A DNA stretch of 64,000 nucleotides, taken from assembly GCA_050692985.1 (NCBI GenBank), contig JBOGVZ010000047.1:103688-167687 (forward strand), written 5' to 3'. Positions 32,040 through 40,292 of the stretch are shown in pieces. A model generated the notes under the pieces. The model had not been told where the DNA came from and did no database searches. It was given only the letters and a program-made list of their open reading frames with translations. Within the stretch, counting starts at the first letter, position 1. Each line of letters opens with the position of its first letter. A program made the position numbers and the translations under genes. The stretch is from JBOGVZ01 sp050692985 (GTDB taxonomy: Bacteria > Actinomycetota > UBA4738 > CALAEC01).

Positions 32040-33769
32040 GGACGCGCTGGGGCCGGGGCCGGGCCCCGAGCCCGGCGGGCCAGCTGGCGGCACCGGGCCG
32101 GGCCGACCCGGCGGCCCCCCCGGCCGCGGATCTCCTCGAAGATCTCCGGCCGCTGCCCCAGGGCGGTCACCGTCACCACGTCTCCGGGTCGGGAGCGCTC
32201 CAGCATCCAGCGCAGGGCGTGGAGCTCGTCTGGGAACAGGGGCACGTCGGTGGCGCCGCCCTCGAGCGCCCCGGCCCGAAGCCGCTCGACGACATCCTCG
32301 GGCCTGCGCCCGCGCAGGTATCTCGTGAGCTCCGAGATGGCCACGTGGTCCGCCCCGCGGGCGGCGATCAGGCCGAGACCGTGCATGATCCCGTCGGAGC
32401 GGTCCCCGGCGGAGCAGTACGAGAGCCACACCTCGGCCCCGGGCCGGCGCAAGCCGCGGGCGATCTCCACCAGGCCGGACATCCCGGCCTCGTTGTGCGC
32501 GTAGTCCACGACCACCACCCGCCCCTCGAGCTCGAACAGGTTTGCCCGGCCGGGGTTGGCCTCCGGGTCGAGCACGAAGGTGCGCAGTCCTTCGACCACG
32601 TCACCGCGAGAGACGCCCGCCCCCAGCGCCGCCGCGGCGGCGGCCATGGCGTTCTGGGTGTACGGGCCGGAGATCCCGGCCAGCGTCACGGGGACCGCCT
32701 CCACCTCGACCAGCGGCTCGATGGCCGGGCCCGGCAGGAACAGGGTCAGGTGACGATCGAGGGGGGCCAGGGCCCGGCCGCCCTCCGCCAGGGCCGCCCG
32801 GATGGCCGGGTGGTCGGGGTCGAGCGAGAACAGGAACGGCCGGCCCCGGGCCAGCCGCCGCATGGCCAGGACGCGGGGGTCGTCGGCGTTCAGCACGTCC
32901 CAGCCGTGGGGACGGGTGATCCGAGTGATCGTCGACTTGACCTCGGCCAGCTGGTCGAGGGTGTGGATGCCGTGGAGGCCCAGGTGGTCGGCGGAGACGT
33001 TCGTCACCACGGCCACGTCGTTGTGGAGCGTCCCGATGCCCTTGAGCAGGATGCCGCCCCGGGCCACCTCCAGAACGGCCATCTCCACGCCCGGCTGGGA
33101 CATTGCCATGGCCGCGCCGGCAGGCCCCGAGTAGTCCCCCTCTTCCACCATCTCTCCATCGACGTACACCCCGTCCGTGGACGTGTAGGCCACCCGCAGC
33201 CCGGCCGCGCGGACCAGGTGGGCCACGAGGCGGACCGTGGTCGTCTTCCCGTTCGTGCCGGTGACCATCACCACGGGGATGGCCGGTACCGGAACCGAAG
33301 GGACCGGTCCCTGGTCGATGGCGGCGATGCGTCCGGCCGCCCCGGCCACCAGGCGGTCCAGCCCCCGGCGGGAGGTGAGCAGCGTCCCCAGCACGCCGAC
33401 GACCTCCCTCCCCAGCGCCTCCGCCAGCGCCTGGCGACGCCACGGGTAGGCCACCACGATCCGGTCGCGCCGCTCGCCCGGCCTGGCCCGGACCGCCAGG
33501 CGAACGCCCGAGGCCTCGGCCAGCGCCCTCACCACGTGGGCCGCGGTGCGGGCCGCGAAGCGGCGGCGCTGCTCGGACCGGGGTTCGCCCGGACGGATCC
33601 CCCGCCCGGGGAGCCCAGCCCGCCTGGCGGCGCCCGAGACCTTCGCCTCGCCGGCATCGAGCCACCCGGGGACCGCGAGCGTGAGCTTGATGGCCGGCCG
33701 CGTGAAGTACAGGTTCGGCCCGTGGAGGACCCGCAGCTCCGTCAGGCGAACCGCCGCCCCCTTCGCCAT
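32036..33769 (-). CDS. Mur ligase family protein, CphA-like without ATP-grasp
   Basis: This 577-residue protein starts with a segment like the CphA N-domain (LRVLHGPNLYFTRPAIKLTLAVPGW), then passes directly to a Mur-ligase domain with P-loop VTGTNGKTTTVRLVAHL (Lys175), STDGVYVDGEMVEEGDYSGP, EVARGGIL, NVSADHLGLHGIHTLDQLAEVKS and VDYAHNEAGM, closely parallel to the same blocks in the CphA at 25071. The ATP-grasp domain that adds the second amino acid in CphA is absent. It should therefore form one amide bond type with ATP. A role beside cyanophycin synthesis is suggested by similarity and by the 4-kb distance, not proven. The C-terminus is Arg/Pro-rich. Confidence 0.85.
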   Translation of the reverse strand: MAKGAAVRLTELRVLHGPNLYFTRPAIKLTLAVPGWLDAGEAKVSGAARRAGLPGRGIRPGEPRSEQRRRFAARTAAHVVRALAEASGVRLAVRARPGERRDRIVVAYPWRRQALAEALGREVVGVLGTLLTSRRGLDRLVAGAAGRIAAIDQGPVPSVPVPAIPVVMVTGTNGKTTTVRLVAHLVRAAGLRVAYTSTDGVYVDGEMVEEGDYSGPAGAAMAMSQPGVEMAVLEVARGGILLKGIGTLHNDVAVVTNVSADHLGLHGIHTLDQLAEVKSTITRITRPHGWDVLNADDPRVLAMRRLARGRPFLFSLDPDHPAIRAALAEGGRALAPLDRHLTLFLPGPAIEPLVEVEAVPVTLAGISGPYTQNAMAAAAAALGAGVSRGDVVEGLRTFVLDPEANPGRANLFELEGRVVVVDYAHNEAGMSGLVEIARGLRRPGAEVWLSYCSAGDRSDGIMHGLGLIAARGADHVAISELTRYLRGRRPEDVVERLRAGALEGGATDVPLFPDELHALRWMLERSRPGDVVTVTALGQRPEIFEEIRGRGGRRVGPARCRQLARRARGPAPAPARP

Positions 33770-33819
33770 GGCCGCAGTCTATGACCAGCGGCCGACCGTG
33801 GGCGGCGCCGCCCCCGTGC

Positions 33820-36108
33820 TCAGCCGGACGACCTGAACGCCCGGAGGGCGGGCAGGAGCTCCGGCGGGAGCCGGCCACCGAACAGCCCCCGGGCCATGGC
33901 GTCGAGCAACCCGCCGGTGGAGGCCGGGTCCAGGAGGGAGGGGCCCGGGGTGGCGGGGACGGAGGTCGCAGCGACCGAGGTGTCACCCGAGGAACCGGGC
34001 CCTCCGATCTTCTCGCCCTTGTCCTTCCCCGCCAGCACCAGGATCGCCGAGGACACCGCTCGCTCTGACCCGTCGGAGGGGACGTTGACGATCTTCCCCG
34101 CCACCACCATGGTGCTGGAGCCTCCCCCGTCGAGGTTCAGCGCCGACTTCGCCCCCATGTCCCGGAACAGGCGAGCGAACCTGACCAGCTTCATGCCCTT
34201 CGAGCCCTTCCGCCGCCCGTCCACCACGACGAGGAGGAGGCGGTCGTTCCCGGTCACCCCGATCCCGGTCCGGGGATGCCGCCCGCAGATCGGGGCCCCG
34301 CACGGCTCGGCCACCACCGCCCCGTCGCGCACCAACCGGGGCATCCCCCCCATCGAGTCGGCAACCTTCTTCCACCGGAAGGACCAGGTGAGGGACACCG
34401 TCTCCCCGGGCCGGAGCGACTGGATCTGGATCCCCCCCTGGCTGCCGGGCTGGGCGGACAGCACCACCCCGCCCTTGCGCCCCATCCGCGACTTGCGGCA
34501 CGCCACCGCGTCGACCTCGTAGTCGCGGCGGACGCCGTTCATGCCCGGGGCCCACCGCCGGGGGCCGTCGGGCATGAGGCGAGCCGAGCACGCGTGCTTG
34601 GGCGGGCGGCCGTGCTTGGCTCGCCCCGCCGGGCTGTAGGCGGCGATCTCCCCCCAGGTCGGCACCCCGTCGTTCCACCGGTCGAACGTCCACACGTCGT
34701 TGCTGTCGGCCTCCAGGACCTTCAGCACCTCCACCGCGTTCCCGATGCGGGGATTCCGCTCGTCCGCGCGGATCGCGAAGTTGTTGGAGCCGGCCAGCGA
34801 GCTGGTCTTGAGATCGCCGTCCTCGGCGAAGGGGTGCGAGGGCTTGCCCGAGGGCAGGGGGAAGTCGCCGTTGATCGCGGCCACGGCGCCGTGCCGCTTG
34901 GCCATGGAGGAGGTTCGCTCCCGGCCGGGCAACACGTTCCCCCCCAGGGCCACGTCCATCGTCGGTTGCTTGGAGGGGTCCACCTTCAGCACGTACACGT
35001 CGCTCCGGGCGTAGCGGCCCTTGATCAGCTGCACGCCCTTCATCACCCCGCTGGTCTTCGACCTGTTCAGCGCGGACCCAACCTGCCCCCCGCCGCCGCC
35101 CGACGAGGCCTTGGGGCCCGATGATCGACCGGCCGAGGAGGGCGGGGGAGAGTCCTGGCCCCGCGGCAGCAGGGCCCCGCCGGACCAGCTCGGCGACAGC
35201 TCGGCTCGCTTCGTCTCCAGGACCTTGTGAGCCTCGGTGCCGTCGGCCCGCATGACCCACAGGTCCTTGTCGCCCCCGCCCGGCGGGTAGGCGGAGAACG
35301 CGACGTGCTGGCCGTCCGGGGACCAGGCGGCCTGGACCTCGTTCCGTCCCGTGGTCGTCAGCCGGGTTTGTCCGGAGCCGTCGGCGTTCATCGTGAACAG
35401 CTCCCAGCTCCCGCCCGGGCAGCACCGGTCGAACAGGATCCGGGACCCGTCCGGAGACCATGCCGGGTTTCCCTCGATGCGCTTGCCGGTCCGGGTCAGG
35501 CGCTCCCGGCCCGTGCCGTCCGCGTTCGCCACCCATAGGTCGGGGAAGCCGGAGTCTCGGTCGCTGACGAACGCGATCCTCGAGCCATCGGGTGACCACG
35601 CGGGGCTGGAGTCGAACCGTCCGGAGACGGCATCGGTCACGGCCGTGGCGCCGCTCCCGTCGGCGTTCATCGTGAAGATCTGGGAGACGCCCTGGAAATG
35701 GATGCTGCGCGTCCAGGCGATCCGGGTCCCATCCGGGCTCCACGCGGGCTGACGATCGATCGGTCCACCGAAGTCCTGGGTGAGCCGGAGCTCGTTCCCC
35801 ACCGCGTCACGGACGTAGATGTCCGGGGAGGGGTTGGTGGCCAGCTTCCGGGCGAAGGCGATCCGGGCCCCGTCCGGGGACCACGCCGGGTCCAGCTCCT
35901 GGGCGCCCGGTGTCTGGGTGAGGTTCGTCACAGAGCCGGTCGCCGGGTCCACGGTGAGGAGGTCGAAGCCACCCTTCCGGGCCCCCGCGAAGACCACCTC
36001 GCCGCCGAACAGCGGCAGCCCCACCTGGCCGGCCACGGGGGCTGGCGGCGGCGCCAGCAGCGCCGCCGACACCAGGAGGACGAGTGCTGCCCGTGCCCGC
36101 CGTGTCAA
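33820..36108 (-). CDS. Secreted PD40 beta-propeller / phosphodiester glycosidase (NAGPA) protein
   Basis: This 762-residue protein has a signal peptide (residues 1-30), TolB-like PD40 repeats (about 45-345; repeated PAWSPDGxRIAF and NADGSG units, at least six) and a C-terminal NAGPA domain (about 405-715) ending in SALNLDGGGSSTMVVAGKIVNVPSDG, the motif of phosphodiester glycosidases that uncover sugar phosphodiesters. A Ser/Gly-rich linker joins them. A TTG at 36108 is chosen because a near-consensus promoter lies at 36116-36144 and would put transcription start next to it; ATG 36177 lies upstream of that promoter. It may act on cell-wall glycans or teichoic-acid-like polymers. Confidence 0.85.
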   Translation of the reverse strand: MTRRARAALVLLVSAALLAPPPAPVAGQVGLPLFGGEVVFAGARKGGFDLLTVDPATGSVTNLTQTPGAQELDPAWSPDGARIAFARKLATNPSPDIYVRDAVGNELRLTQDFGGPIDRQPAWSPDGTRIAWTRSIHFQGVSQIFTMNADGSGATAVTDAVSGRFDSSPAWSPDGSRIAFVSDRDSGFPDLWVANADGTGRERLTRTGKRIEGNPAWSPDGSRILFDRCCPGGSWELFTMNADGSGQTRLTTTGRNEVQAAWSPDGQHVAFSAYPPGGGDKDLWVMRADGTEAHKVLETKRAELSPSWSGGALLPRGQDSPPPSSAGRSSGPKASSGGGGGQVGSALNRSKTSGVMKGVQLIKGRYARSDVYVLKVDPSKQPTMDVALGGNVLPGRERTSSMAKRHGAVAAINGDFPLPSGKPSHPFAEDGDLKTSSLAGSNNFAIRADERNPRIGNAVEVLKVLEADSNDVWTFDRWNDGVPTWGEIAAYSPAGRAKHGRPPKHACSARLMPDGPRRWAPGMNGVRRDYEVDAVACRKSRMGRKGGVVLSAQPGSQGGIQIQSLRPGETVSLTWSFRWKKVADSMGGMPRLVRDGAVVAEPCGAPICGRHPRTGIGVTGNDRLLLVVVDGRRKGSKGMKLVRFARLFRDMGAKSALNLDGGGSSTMVVAGKIVNVPSDGSERAVSSAILVLAGKDKGEKIGGPGSSGDTSVAATSVPATPGPSLLDPASTGGLLDAMARGLFGGRLPPELLPALRAFRSSG

Positions 36109-36115
36109 GCGCCCA

Positions 36116-36144
36116 ACCCTAGAGAGGTCCGCCGGGAAGGTCAA
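36116..36144 (-). promoter_or_regulatory. Near-consensus sigma-70-type promoter of the NAGPA gene
   Basis: On the minus strand TTGACC (36144-36139) is followed after 17 bases by TAGGGT (36121-36116). Seven bases further lies the TTG start codon at 36108, giving an essentially leaderless transcript. This is the best -35/-10 pair in the window. Confidence 0.75.
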
Positions 36145-36184
36145 GAAGCCCCAGCCGACGAAGCCGCCAAACCCCATGAATGGA

Positions 36185-36210
36185 ACGGGGGCGCCCGAAG
36201 GCGCCCCCGT
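36185..36210 (-). terminator. Hairpin terminator after the CocE/S15 gene
   Basis: An 11-bp stem (ACGGGGGCGCC with its complement) closed by a four-base CGAA loop lies 35 bases after the stop of the minus-strand S15 gene and just before the NAGPA promoter. It probably ends the S15 transcript. Confidence 0.75.
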
Positions 36211-36244
36211 CTCGTCATCCGGGCTCGGCACCCGGATGCCCGCC

Positions 36245-38623
36245 CTACGGCTGGGGCAGCATCCCGAAGGACTCCGGCGTGAGCAGGAACACGTCCTCGG
36301 TCTGTGCACCCTCCGAGCTGCCGGTCCCGGGCTCATCGTTCTGGTTGAAGAACGTGATCTCCAGGTGAGCGTCCTGGGGACCGCCGAGCCAGTTGTGGAC
36401 CAGGACCCGGTAGTGGCCCGGGGGCAGCCGCCCGGCCGTCAGCAGCTCGTGGTCCAGCGGCTCGTTCGTGGCCTGGGTGAGGGTCTCCCACCCACCACCC
36501 TCGGCCGCCCGCTGGAGGAACAGGTCCAGGTCGGCGGCGATCGTGGGGGTGGCCAGCACCTCCACCCGGGCGTTGTCGAAGCCCTCCTCCGAGTCGAACT
36601 CGAACCCGGCGGCGGTGATGGGCTCCACCCGCTGTCCCAGTCCGGGAGCGGGAACCAGGACGTTCCCCTCGATCGGGCCCTGAGCGGGCCCCAGCGGGAA
36701 GTCCACCCGGTTCTCGAACACCTGCACGTCCTGGCGGAGCAGGAACCTCGAGAGGGACGGCAGATCGTACGTCGTGGCCTCCGGGCCGGTGAACACGGTG
36801 ATTCTCGGCTGGGGACCGAATGGGGCGTGGTGGGAGGGCTCGGACGCCGGTGCCGGGCGCCCTGTGCCCGTGCTGATCTCCAGCACCAGCCGCTGTCCGG
36901 CCGGCACCCAGTGCGCCGTCGTGAAGCACTGCATCGGCAGGGACATCCGCTGGCCGGGGATCACCGGCGCCAGGGTCTCCACACCGTCCCGGAGCTGCGG
37001 CTGGATGGCGCAGAAGTTCATCGGCTCCCGCTCGATGACCTCGACCTCGTTGCCCTCCTCGTCCTGCTCAATGGTCACCCTCTCCCGGAACAGGGTGGCG
37101 GTCAGGTGGGTGATCTCGTTCGTCACAGAGGCGTGGAGGTCCAGTTGGGGCAGGCCCGCGAACACCGTTTCCTGCGCCAGGGGCTCGGAGGTGAACGTCA
37201 ACCTGCCCCGCCCGACGGAGGCGATGGCGGCCTCGGCGGTGGTCGAGAACGTGGCGCTCCCCTCCTGCTCCGGCGCCTGGAAGTCCAGCGAGCGGTCCGT
37301 GGCGTCCGGGAACAACGAGAACGTGTCCGCCGGCAGGGGCCACTGGGGGGCGTTGATGACCTTCCACCCCAGGGTCTCCGGGTTGCGGACCTGGGTGACG
37401 TTCACCGGCGTCTCTCCGTTCAGGAAGACCTCCACGGCAGGCCCGGTGGGGACGTTGCGCTGCATCAGGTGCTTGTCGAACCAGGCGTGGAGCGCGTACT
37501 TGAACTGGTCGAACCGGCACGTGGGGTGCAGGGCCCGGAAGCCGAACTGGTCGCCGCAGCGGCCGTTCGTGGAACCATGGTCCCACTGCCCCAGCCAGAC
37601 CTTGTCGCCGGGCTGGAGGCCCCGGTCGGCGAAGTACCACTCCGCGGCGGGGATGCGGGCGGCGTTGTCATTCACCCCGTGGATCATGAAGATGGGGATG
37701 TCCGCGGCGGCCGCGCCCGCCCGCCAGTCACGCTCGGCGTGCCACCCCTCGTACTGCCCGGTGACCTGTCCGGTCCCGGCGGTCAACGACGAATTCGGGA
37801 GCCCGCACCCGATCTGAGGGTTGGGGGCGTTCTCGAAGTTGTCGCCGGCAGGGCCTCCTCCGAGGATCGGCGGTGGCGGGAATCCGGGCGGCAGGTCCCG
37901 GTACAGGGCCAGCTGCTCGTAGGCGAACATCGGGCCCACCCACTGGAGCAGCCACGGCACGCCCTTGTTGAACTGGTGGTCGTACATGGACGCCAGGCCG
38001 GCGCTGGGCACGATCGTGACCAGGCCCTCCGGTTCCATGGCCGCGGCGGCGTTCGGCGTGGAGCCGACGTAGGAGTGGCCGGTCAGGCCCACGCGGCCGT
38101 TCGACCACGGCTGGTCGGCGGCCCACTCGATGACCGTCTTCATGTCCGTGGCGTCGTTCTGGCCGATGTGGTCCAGGCAGCCGGTGGACCGGCCGGTGCC
38201 CCGGAGGTCGACGATGACCACCGCGTAACCGCGAGGGGCAAAGTAGCCGGTCAGGCCGATCTTGTTGCCTTCGGCGTCGACGGGGTCGGGGAAGATCCTG
38301 GTGCCGTCCCGGTCCGCCAGGGTGCCGTGGTACGGGCTGATCTCCATGATCGTGGGCCACGGCCCGTCGCCGAATTGCTCCGGGTCGGGCCGGACGATCT
38401 CCACGTACAGGTTCTCCCCGTCCGCCATATCGACGCGGACGGCTTCCCGGACGGTGTCCGGGTAGACGGGCTGTGACAGCCTGTTCTTGAGCCTGATGTA
38501 GTTAAAGGTCTTCTGCTCCGCCGGAGCGGAGGGCCTGCCGGCGGCGAACGAGGCCGACAGTCCAACTGCGATCAGGCTCAGCGTCGCGGCCACGGCGACG
38601 CGGCGCATGGTGGATCTCCGCAT
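36245..38623 (-). CDS. Secreted CocE/NonD (S15) family hydrolase
   Basis: This 792-residue protein has a signal peptide (MRRSTMRRVAVAATLSLIAVGLSASFAAG), an S15/CocE alpha/beta hydrolase domain and a C-terminal PepX jelly-roll. The nucleophile is Ser184 in LTGHSYVGS; the acid is in FMIHGVNDNAARI and the His in GQWDHGSTNGR. The C-terminal part (VPAGQRLVLEIST and a second beta domain with GHYRVLVHNW) carries an extra pre-peptidase-like domain. Family members are X-Pro dipeptidyl peptidases, cocaine esterase or glutaryl-acylase. GGAGGG precedes ATG 38623. The substrate is unknown; extracellular peptide or ester hydrolysis is likely. Confidence 0.88.
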   Translation of the reverse strand: MRRSTMRRVAVAATLSLIAVGLSASFAAGRPSAPAEQKTFNYIRLKNRLSQPVYPDTVREAVRVDMADGENLYVEIVRPDPEQFGDGPWPTIMEISPYHGTLADRDGTRIFPDPVDAEGNKIGLTGYFAPRGYAVVIVDLRGTGRSTGCLDHIGQNDATDMKTVIEWAADQPWSNGRVGLTGHSYVGSTPNAAAAMEPEGLVTIVPSAGLASMYDHQFNKGVPWLLQWVGPMFAYEQLALYRDLPPGFPPPPILGGGPAGDNFENAPNPQIGCGLPNSSLTAGTGQVTGQYEGWHAERDWRAGAAAADIPIFMIHGVNDNAARIPAAEWYFADRGLQPGDKVWLGQWDHGSTNGRCGDQFGFRALHPTCRFDQFKYALHAWFDKHLMQRNVPTGPAVEVFLNGETPVNVTQVRNPETLGWKVINAPQWPLPADTFSLFPDATDRSLDFQAPEQEGSATFSTTAEAAIASVGRGRLTFTSEPLAQETVFAGLPQLDLHASVTNEITHLTATLFRERVTIEQDEEGNEVEVIEREPMNFCAIQPQLRDGVETLAPVIPGQRMSLPMQCFTTAHWVPAGQRLVLEISTGTGRPAPASEPSHHAPFGPQPRITVFTGPEATTYDLPSLSRFLLRQDVQVFENRVDFPLGPAQGPIEGNVLVPAPGLGQRVEPITAAGFEFDSEEGFDNARVEVLATPTIAADLDLFLQRAAEGGGWETLTQATNEPLDHELLTAGRLPPGHYRVLVHNWLGGPQDAHLEITFFNQNDEPGTGSSEGAQTEDVFLLTPESFGMLPQP

Positions 38624-38644
38624 GTGACGTTCCCTCCCTTTAGG

Positions 38645-38660
38645 AATAGGGTTCCCTATT
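38645..38660. promoter_or_regulatory. Perfect inverted repeat upstream of the S15 gene (possible operator)
   Basis: AATAGGG-TT-CCCTATT is a perfect 7-bp inverted repeat, AT-rich against its surroundings, 22 bases upstream of the S15 start codon. It overlaps TAGGG/TATTCC-type -10 candidates, so a regulator bound here could block transcription. Confidence 0.5.
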
Positions 38661-38769
38661 GAGTTCGCCGCAGCGGCCCCGGTCTCCTCCTTGCCCCCTG
38701 CCCGCAATTTCCGCCTCCCGGCGCTCGACCCCAGCAGGGGGCCCCGATCGCACACCCACCGCGTTCCAC

Positions 38770-38775
38770 TAGGGT
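38770..38775 (+). promoter_or_regulatory. Predicted near-leaderless -10 of the AAA ATPase gene
   Basis: TAGGGT lies seven bases before ATG 38783, with only a run of G between; a leader of about one base is predicted. Confidence 0.5.
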
Positions 38776-38782
38776 GGGGGGG

Positions 38783-40222
38783 ATGACCGCGCCGGCCACC
38801 GTGGGAGAGCTTCGGGCCTCCGGCTACCCGGAGCGCACCGTGAAGGAGGAGCTGCGGGCCAACCTGTTGGCCCGCCTCAAGGCCGGGGGAACCCTGTTCC
38901 CGGGGGTCATCGGGTTCGAGGAGTCCGTGGTCCCGGCGCTGGAGCGGGGGATCCTGGCCGGCCACGACCTCATCCTGCTGGGCGAGCGCGGCCAGGCCAA
39001 GAGCAGGCTGATCCGCCACCTGCTGGACCTCCTCGACGAGCGGGTCCCGGCGATCGACGGCTGCGAGGTCAACGACCACCCCTACCGGCCGATCTGCGCC
39101 CGGTGCCGGAACCTGGTGGCCCGGCAGGGTGACGCCACGCCGATCACGTGGATCGGGAAGGACCTCCGCTACGCCGAGAAGCTGGCCACCCCGGACATCG
39201 GAGTGGCCGACCTGATCGGCGACGTGGACCCCATCCGGGTGGCCGAGGGCCGGTACCTGGCCGACGAGCTCACGATCCACTACGGCCTGGTGCCCCGGAC
39301 CAACCGGGGGATCGTGGCCATCAACGAGCTCCCCGACCTGCCGGAGCGGATCCAGGTGACGCTGTTCAACATCCTGGAGGAGCGGGACGTGCAGATCCGC
39401 GGGTACAAGATCCGGCTCCCGCTCGACCTCCTGCTGGTGGCCACGGCGAACCCCGAGGACTACACCCACCGCGGCCGCATCGTGTCGCCGCTGAAGGATC
39501 GGTTCGGGACCCAGGTGCGGACGCACTACCCGGAGAGCGCCGAGGATGAGATCCGCATCATGGACCAGGAGGCCCGGGCGCCCGCCGGCGGCATCCCGGT
39601 GCGGGTGCCGCCCTTCATGAAGGAGACCCTGGCCTCACTGACGGCCGAGCTGCGGCGCTCGCCGCACGTGAACCACCGCTCCGGCGTCTCGGTGCGGTTC
39701 TCGATCGGGAACCTGGAGAGCCTGGCCGCGGCCGCGGTCCGCCGGGCAGCCCGGTCCGGCGAGGCCCGGGCCGTTCCCAGGGTGTGCGACCTGCCCGCGG
39801 TGGTGGAGGGCTCCCTGGGGAGGGTGGAGTTCGACACGGTGGAAGAGGGCCGCGAGGAGGAGATCGTGGTCCGGGCCCTGGCCGGGGCCGTCCTCCGCAT
39901 CTACCGCCGGCGCCTGTCCGGGTTCGACTGGACCCCGCTGCTGTCGCGCTTCGGCGACGGGTTCACCGCCCAGACCTCCGACCTCACCTCGGCCTCGGAG
40001 TTCCTGGACCAGTTCGGGGAGCTCCCCGGGCTGGCCAAGCTCCTCCAGCGCCTGGGGGTGGAGGAGGAGAGCCCGGGGGCCGCCGCATCGGCCATCGAGT
40101 TCGCCCTGGAGGGCCTCCACCTGTCGCGCCGGCTGAACAAGGACGCCGCCGGGCGCATGGGGTCGTACGTGTACGGGGCCCCCGAGCCCGACGAACCTCA
40201 GGAGCGCCCCTTCCCCCGCTGA
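38783..40222 (+). CDS. MoxR/ChlI-like AAA ATPase
   Basis: This 479-residue ATPase has Walker A GERGQAKS (67-74), Walker B GIVAINELPDL, sensor-1 VATANPEDYTHRGR and an arginine-finger segment SPLKDRFGTQVRTHYP, the ChlI/MoxR type. A Cys cluster (Cys94, Cys105-X2-Cys108) lies after Walker A, in an insertion PYRPICARCRNLVARQ that could bind zinc. The C-terminal helical domain is long. Such ATPases work with VWA proteins to remodel or insert metal into partner proteins; a matching VWA gene follows at 41936, separated by a secreted hydrolase gene. The short leader suggests its own promoter. Confidence 0.88.
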   Translation: MTAPATVGELRASGYPERTVKEELRANLLARLKAGGTLFPGVIGFEESVVPALERGILAGHDLILLGERGQAKSRLIRHLLDLLDERVPAIDGCEVNDHPYRPICARCRNLVARQGDATPITWIGKDLRYAEKLATPDIGVADLIGDVDPIRVAEGRYLADELTIHYGLVPRTNRGIVAINELPDLPERIQVTLFNILEERDVQIRGYKIRLPLDLLLVATANPEDYTHRGRIVSPLKDRFGTQVRTHYPESAEDEIRIMDQEARAPAGGIPVRVPPFMKETLASLTAELRRSPHVNHRSGVSVRFSIGNLESLAAAAVRRAARSGEARAVPRVCDLPAVVEGSLGRVEFDTVEEGREEEIVVRALAGAVLRIYRRRLSGFDWTPLLSRFGDGFTAQTSDLTSASEFLDQFGELPGLAKLLQRLGVEEESPGAAASAIEFALEGLHLSRRLNKDAAGRMGSYVYGAPEPDEPQERPFPR

Positions 40223-40292
40223 CCGGGCCGGAGCCTCGGCCCGCGGTCCGAGGGGAGAGATCCCTCGATCGTGGGTATAAGGCCAGGCGAGC

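Noticed and set aside
36109..36336. 76-codon upstream extension of the NAGPA gene
   Set aside because: It includes the terminator hairpin and the promoter at 36116-36144, so it cannot be translated from that promoter.
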